Source: JAWXBM01 sp964470455 (lineage in GTDB: Bacteria; Pseudomonadota; Gammaproteobacteria; Xanthomonadales; SZUA-36). Taken from it: a stretch of DNA of 64,000 bases. Shown here piece by piece: positions 60,601 through 64,000 of the stretch. Under the pieces are notes generated by a model. The model made no database searches. It was not told the DNA's origin and worked only from the letters and a program-made list of their open reading frames with translations. The DNA lies in the NCBI GenBank assembly GCA_964470455.1, contig CAYYCX010000006.1, positions 29,982 to 93,981 on the forward strand, in the 5' to 3' direction. The position numbers were made by a program, and so were the translations under genes. Within the stretch, counting starts at the first letter, position 1; every line of letters starts with the position of its first letter.

Positions 60601-60816
60601 CTATGCGGCAACTTCTACGTACTCTACCGCGCTGCTCGGTGTTGGAATTGGAATGCCGCTTTGCTTCATTCCTTCCAGGTGAAACTGGATAGCGGACCTT
60701 ATTTCAATCTCGGCTTCCTTTATAGATTGACCCGTTGCGACGCAACCGGGCAAATCAGGGACATAGGCCGAAAAATTTGCACCTGCATCTTCGATAACGA
60801 CAGCGTATTTCATCAT
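60601..60816 (-). CDS. hicB: HicB-like antitoxin
   Basis: 71 residues: MKYAVVIEDAGANFSAYVPDLPGCVATGQSIKEAEIEIRSAIQFHLEGM, the HicB partial RNase H domain. It lacks a separate DNA-binding tail, as in HicB-like antitoxins. Downstream of the toxin. Confidence 0.9.
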   Translation of the reverse strand: MMKYAVVIEDAGANFSAYVPDLPGCVATGQSIKEAEIEIRSAIQFHLEGMKQSGIPIPTPSSAVEYVEVAA

Positions 60817-60822
60817 TCACCT

Positions 60823-61008
60823 CTACTTCCAACCCGCTTGCTTGTAAATGCTATTCAATGTACCTGGGGCCAGATTATCACTGAGTTTGCCTGGAACCGT
60901 AACAAGTCCGGGTTTTTGGGGATGTTTGAACTGCCGGTGGCTTCCCTTCGTTCGAACTTGTTCCCAATGATCTTCCCGCAGGAGATTTATTATGGCTCTG
61001 ACATTCAT
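60823..61008 (-). CDS. hicA: HicA toxin
   Basis: 61 residues with a small dsRBD-like fold and the catalytic His in GSHRQFKHP, plus the C-terminal PGTLNSIYKQAGW. RNA-cleaving toxin. AGGAGGG lies almost directly before the ATG, giving an unusually short spacing. Confidence 0.9.
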   Translation of the reverse strand: MNVRAIINLLREDHWEQVRTKGSHRQFKHPQKPGLVTVPGKLSDNLAPGTLNSIYKQAGWK

Positions 61009-61119
61009 CCCTCCTGTTTACGGAGCGATGCGGACACTTCACAGCGGAATTCTCCGTCATTTCATGTAGGAAAATGAAGTTCCCTCGGGAACGCGTTAAC
61101 ACCGAACACCGCGCCAGGA

Positions 61120-61602
61120 TCAGGCGCCCAGCTTGAGTGCATAAAAGCGGGTGCCCGGCAGATGCTTGCTGTTGTACGGTGGTATTTCCACAAAGCCGAG
61201 TTGCTCGTATAGCGCCTGGGCTGATGCCATCGCTGGCAAGGTATCCAACCGCAGCTCAAGGTAGCCCGCCTGGCGCGCGGATTGAACTATGGCTTCCACG
61301 AGCCGCTTGCCAAGGCCAAGGCCGCGGAAGGCATGACGAACATAGAGCCGTTTCATCTCGCCAACAGACGCGTCTATTGGCCTCAACCCGACACAACCAG
61401 CCACATCGTCGCCCACATGGGCAATGAGTAACGCGCCGGAGGGTTTAACGTAGGGCGAAGGCAGAGCGGCCAACTCGGCGCTGAACCCTTGATACTCAAG
61501 GTCTGTACCAATTGCTTCTGCGTACTCGCGAAACAACGCGCGAACAGTCGCCACCCCCTCGGGTGTATCCGCCGGGTGCAACGAAATATCAGAACGCGTC
61601 AT
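61120..61602 (-). CDS. GNAT N-acetyltransferase
   Basis: 160 residues. GEMKRLYVRHAFRGLGLGKRLVEAIVQSARQAGYLELRLDTLPAMASAQALYEQLGF shows the motif A pyrophosphate loop (RxxGLGxRL) and typical C-terminal helices. Uses acetyl-CoA; the acceptor is unknown. Confidence 0.92.
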   Translation of the reverse strand: MTRSDISLHPADTPEGVATVRALFREYAEAIGTDLEYQGFSAELAALPSPYVKPSGALLIAHVGDDVAGCVGLRPIDASVGEMKRLYVRHAFRGLGLGKRLVEAIVQSARQAGYLELRLDTLPAMASAQALYEQLGFVEIPPYNSKHLPGTRFYALKLGA

Positions 61603-61616
61603 GGCATCAGCATTTT

Positions 61617-61664
61617 GGGGACAGTTTACTTATTTCAGAGAGAATTAATTAAGTAAACTGTCCC
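61617..61664. repeat. Short inverted-repeat element, copy 1
   Basis: GGGGACAGTTTACTTA pairs with AAGTAAACTGTCCC around the core TTTCAGAGAGAATTAATT. The 48-base element lies between the GNAT gene and an amidohydrolase. Same family as 63062-63112. Confidence 0.85.
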
Positions 61665-61700
61665 TGGATTCCTTGACGGCTGCTGGTCGTGACTGCCCAA

Positions 61701-62930
61701 TCAGCGCAGGACGCCAGGTTCCGCCTTATGAACCGTGTGCAGCTTCCGGAAGTTTGCAACGTCGACCCCGGGATCAGCATTCAACAACAAGAAGTCCGCA
61801 GCCTTGCCCACTGCAATCGAACCGGTGGTCGCTTCAACTCCAAGTACCCTGGCAGGATTCAACGTCGCCATTACGATGATCTCCTGCGCAGGTATGCCGG
61901 ATGCCTGCAGCATTTCCAACTCGTCATGCAGCGATAAACCCGGTGGAACGGCGATGGCACCTTCGAGTTTCGCTGCGCTATCGGTGCCGGTCACCAGCAA
62001 AACGCCCGAATCGCGAAGGCGCAATGTCACTGCCTTCAACGAATCAATGAATGCTATGAATTCCGGCGGCATGGGCTCATCGCCAATCCTGTTTCTCGCG
62101 ACAGCAGGATAGACAACAAGGGTTGGATCGACAAACACCCCTCGTTCAGCCAGGCATTGGTAAAGCGGTGTGGCTTCGTCGGATTGCATATAAGCGAGGC
62201 CGCCCGCATTGCCGCCTTCAGGATGGATTGAGGCGTACGATTCAATGAACGAGCCCACATGCTCAATTCCGTCCATACCGGCTTCGCAGGCTTCGAGCGG
62301 CGAGACGCCGAGCGGGATGTGTCCCGTCACCTTGAGGCTGCTCTGGTGCGCTGCTTCGATCACAACGGGAAGTAGCTCGGGCTTGAAGGCGCGATGAATC
62401 TTGATGAAGTCTGCACCCCAATTTGCAAGCTCCTTCACAGCGTCTCGCACCTCATCTTCTGAAGTCAGCGCTCGCTGGAATCCGGCGAATGATTCGCCGT
62501 TGAGTGTGGGACCCGCCGCATAGATCGTTGGCCCCAGTGTTGCATCCATCGCGATGGCCTCGCGCGTGGCATCGATACGTTCGGGAAAGCCGCCGCAATC
62601 GCGGACCGAGGTGACGCCATGCGTCAGGAATTCTGCGACGTCGATGTTGTCTGCTTCGACGACAGCGACATGAACATGCATGTCCCAAAGTCCGGGCGTC
62701 ATGTAAAGGCCGTTGCCGATGATGACAGCTTTAGCCTTGAAGGCTTCGCTCCCGTCGCGGTTGATGGCTGCAAAGGTTCCATCTTTCACGGCAACTGACG
62801 CCTTGAAAGGCGCTTCAGCCTCACCGGAATAGACGGTGACATTGGTGACCAGCAGATCGACCTGCTGCGGGATGGCACAGCCAGCAATCGCGGCCACACA
62901 GAACCCGGCAAGCAGCGTGCTTCGGACCAT
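61701..62930 (-). CDS. Amidohydrolase lipoprotein
   Basis: 409 residues. Lipobox IAGC (Cys 18). Metal ligands: WDMHVHV (HxH), DFIKIHR (bridging Lys), VTGHIP, GIEHVGS, VTGTDSA. Same family as 49144-50508 but membrane-anchored. C-terminal TGSIAVGKAADFLLLNADP. Substrate unknown. Confidence 0.88.
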   Translation of the reverse strand: MVRSTLLAGFCVAAIAGCAIPQQVDLLVTNVTVYSGEAEAPFKASVAVKDGTFAAINRDGSEAFKAKAVIIGNGLYMTPGLWDMHVHVAVVEADNIDVAEFLTHGVTSVRDCGGFPERIDATREAIAMDATLGPTIYAAGPTLNGESFAGFQRALTSEDEVRDAVKELANWGADFIKIHRAFKPELLPVVIEAAHQSSLKVTGHIPLGVSPLEACEAGMDGIEHVGSFIESYASIHPEGGNAGGLAYMQSDEATPLYQCLAERGVFVDPTLVVYPAVARNRIGDEPMPPEFIAFIDSLKAVTLRLRDSGVLLVTGTDSAAKLEGAIAVPPGLSLHDELEMLQASGIPAQEIIVMATLNPARVLGVEATTGSIAVGKAADFLLLNADPGVDVANFRKLHTVHKAEPGVLR

Positions 62931-63061
62931 CAGGAGATAGCCTGTGATATGGGCAAGTTGGCGGGGCCTGAGAGATTGGGATCAGGTTTCATGGGATCCC
63001 ATTCTGCACACTACAAGGGGCCAAGACCAGTTTTGCTTTAGAACCATTGCCTGGGAGTTCT

Positions 63062-63112
63062 GGGGACAGTTTACTTATCTCAGAGAGAATTCTAATTTAG
63101 TAAACTGTCCCC
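63062..63112. repeat. Short inverted-repeat element, copy 2
   Basis: GGGGACAGTTTACTTA and TAGTAAACTGTCCCC flank TCTCAGAGAGAATTC. 51 bases. Its right arm supplies the last codons and stop of the truncated gene at 63092-63328. Confidence 0.87.
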
Positions 63113-63328
63113 GGTCTTCGGTATCAGCCCGTCCGATTCATCGTCATTGGCGAGAAACGCCCCTTTCGGTCGCGCACCCCAATAGGCCCCCCGCTTTTTG
63201 AGCATGTCATCGCGCACCAGGGATTCATCATTCCAACGAAAGTAGAATTGGTACTGGATCCAATCAGCGCTGTCATAGTCGCTGAACCTAATTTCGAAGC
63301 TGAGATTTCCAGACCTGATTGTGGCCAT
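63092..63328 (-). pseudogene. Truncated paralogue of 56376-56711, ended by an inverted-repeat element
   Basis: From the ATG at 63328 the first 41 residues (MATIRSGNLSFEIRFSDYDS and on to NDESLVRDD) match the gene at 56376. The rest (MLKKRGAYWGARPKGAFLANDDESDGLIPK) is different, and the reading frame then ends TGDSLLN-stop inside the inverted repeat at 63092-63112. So either a natural relative or a gene whose 3' end was replaced. Confidence 0.6.
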
Positions 63329-63330
63329 GT

Positions 63331-63849
63331 TCAAGCCTGGGACCAATACTGTGCCAGCAAACGTGCAGAATCGCGATCTGGCCAGATGACTTCGGCAGAT
63401 GAACGACCGCAAAGGCATGGGGTGTCTGCCAACTTGTCCTCCGCGAGATCCAGCGCTGCCTCATTCCTTGCCTGGCCGATGGGTATGTAATAGGGAATGG
63501 CCTTGGCAAAATCCACCAGCTGTCCGGTAACCGACCGGTCGAGTGTGCGTCCGACCCGCGCCACATCCATGGCCGCCGCTTCAGCGCGGATCAAATCCTC
63601 ATCAATGCCCATTCGCCTCAACCGCGCTGCAACTATCGCACTGATGCGGGTTGGAAGCGTTTTGACATTCCTGGCCGGCGTCAAAATAGCGAGACGTGAT
63701 CTTGAGCTCACAAGAAGCAATAGCGGTTGACGGTCAACCGTAATGCGGTTGATGTACCAATCTCCCAAAGCGGTACTCGAAACATCATCAACGCCCACCG
63801 ACTCCGGCAGGGTTTTGAGTACCTTTTTCGTTGCTCTCAGAATGACCAT
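63331..63849 (-). CDS. DUF6933-like protein
   Basis: 172 residues from the ATG at 63849. MVILRATKKVLKTLPESVGV, then LGDWYINRITVDRQPLLLLVSSRSRLAILTPARNVKTLPTRI, then AIPYYIPIG fits the DUF6933 pattern. The C-terminus has CLCG. It ends 2 bases before the truncated gene at 63328. An in-frame ATG at 63927 adds 26 unconserved residues. Function unknown. Confidence 0.65.
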   Translation of the reverse strand: MVILRATKKVLKTLPESVGVDDVSSTALGDWYINRITVDRQPLLLLVSSRSRLAILTPARNVKTLPTRISAIVAARLRRMGIDEDLIRAEAAAMDVARVGRTLDRSVTGQLVDFAKAIPYYIPIGQARNEAALDLAEDKLADTPCLCGRSSAEVIWPDRDSARLLAQYWSQA

Positions 63850-63927
63850 TACGACGCTTCCCGCTCCGTGCGCCTTGATGAACTCTACGATTTTATCTAT
63901 GGCGTGTGAGTTTTCACTCTGGCCCAA

Positions 63928-64000
63928 AATACTCCTGTCCGAAACTGTTACTGAGGAGGCCGTTAAATAGTGCGTAGTTTTCAGGCCGCATACTGAACAT
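63928..64000. other. Window end, no gene seen
   Basis: Seventy-three bases with no supported feature; the promoter of the DUF6933 gene may be here. Confidence 0.3.

Noticed and set aside
55017..63849. Chromosomal integron cassette array.
   Set aside because: Gene gaps are often under 40 bases and I found no paired RYYYAAC/GTTRRRY attC sites or intI. A near match (ATCTAAC at about 58177) has no partner.
1..64000. CRISPR arrays, rRNA or tRNA genes.
   Set aside because: No regular 24-40 bp repeats with spacers and no rRNA or tRNA cloverleaf patterns were recognised by eye.

Overview
The window looks like a chromosomal segment of a GC-rich, heterotrophic gammaproteobacterium, probably aquatic and possibly uncultured. 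The reasons are a TonB-dependent receptor, a TRAP transporter, many flavoprotein and hydrolase genes, REP-like repeats, several toxin-antitoxin (TA) families and an IS91-type transposase. No rRNA, tRNA, CRISPR array or phage structural gene was seen. The taxon is inference only.

Layout. 1-1.1 kb: IS91-family transposase cut by the window edge. 1.3-10.4 kb, all minus strand: a DUF808 membrane protein, then a redox cluster (MaoC-like hydratase, two FAD/NAD(P) flavoproteins, an OsmC protein, two DUF4242-like proteins) with a large BTAD/NTPase regulator translationally coupled to one DUF4242-like gene. 10.6-14.4 kb: a TA cluster (PIN/AbrB, HigBA, VapBC) among duplicated, decayed sequence. 14.7-27.9 kb: a catabolic cluster (nitronate monooxygenase, DUF1295 reductase, tandem-HxlR regulator, tannase-like esterase, SDR, FAD oxidoreductase, molybdopterin oxidoreductase, limonene-epoxide-hydrolase-like protein, MFS carrier, VOC protein). 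Three of its divergent promoter regions share a 16-bp motif.

28-37 kb, minus strand: a RidA protein, a secreted collagen-like/Hint protein, a ribulokinase and L-fucose/D-arabinose-type isomerase, a class A beta-lactamase-like serine hydrolase that lacks the usual general-base Glu, and a TonB receptor. 37.3-48.4 kb, plus strand: an XRE-cupin regulator followed by a tight eight-gene run (M81/MlrC-like metallopeptidase, TRAP permease, binding protein and small permease, membrane M28 peptidase, GH172/DUF2961, two alpha/beta hydrolases). AT-rich palindromes with the same core lie before the TonB receptor and before the M81 gene, so the regulator may control both arms as one uptake-and-degradation system. 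This is the best candidate here for an undescribed pathway.

48.5-55 kb: small exported proteins, an amidohydrolase, a two-gene probable DNA-repair operon (YcaQ/AlkX-like plus a phage-type protein), a YkgJ protein and a nucleotidyltransferase. 55-64 kb: many small minus-strand genes with TA pairs (RelE/Phd, VapBC, BrnTA, HicAB, a HicB with a broken HicA), duplicated antitoxin fragments and short inverted-repeat elements, one of which supplies the end of a neighbouring gene.
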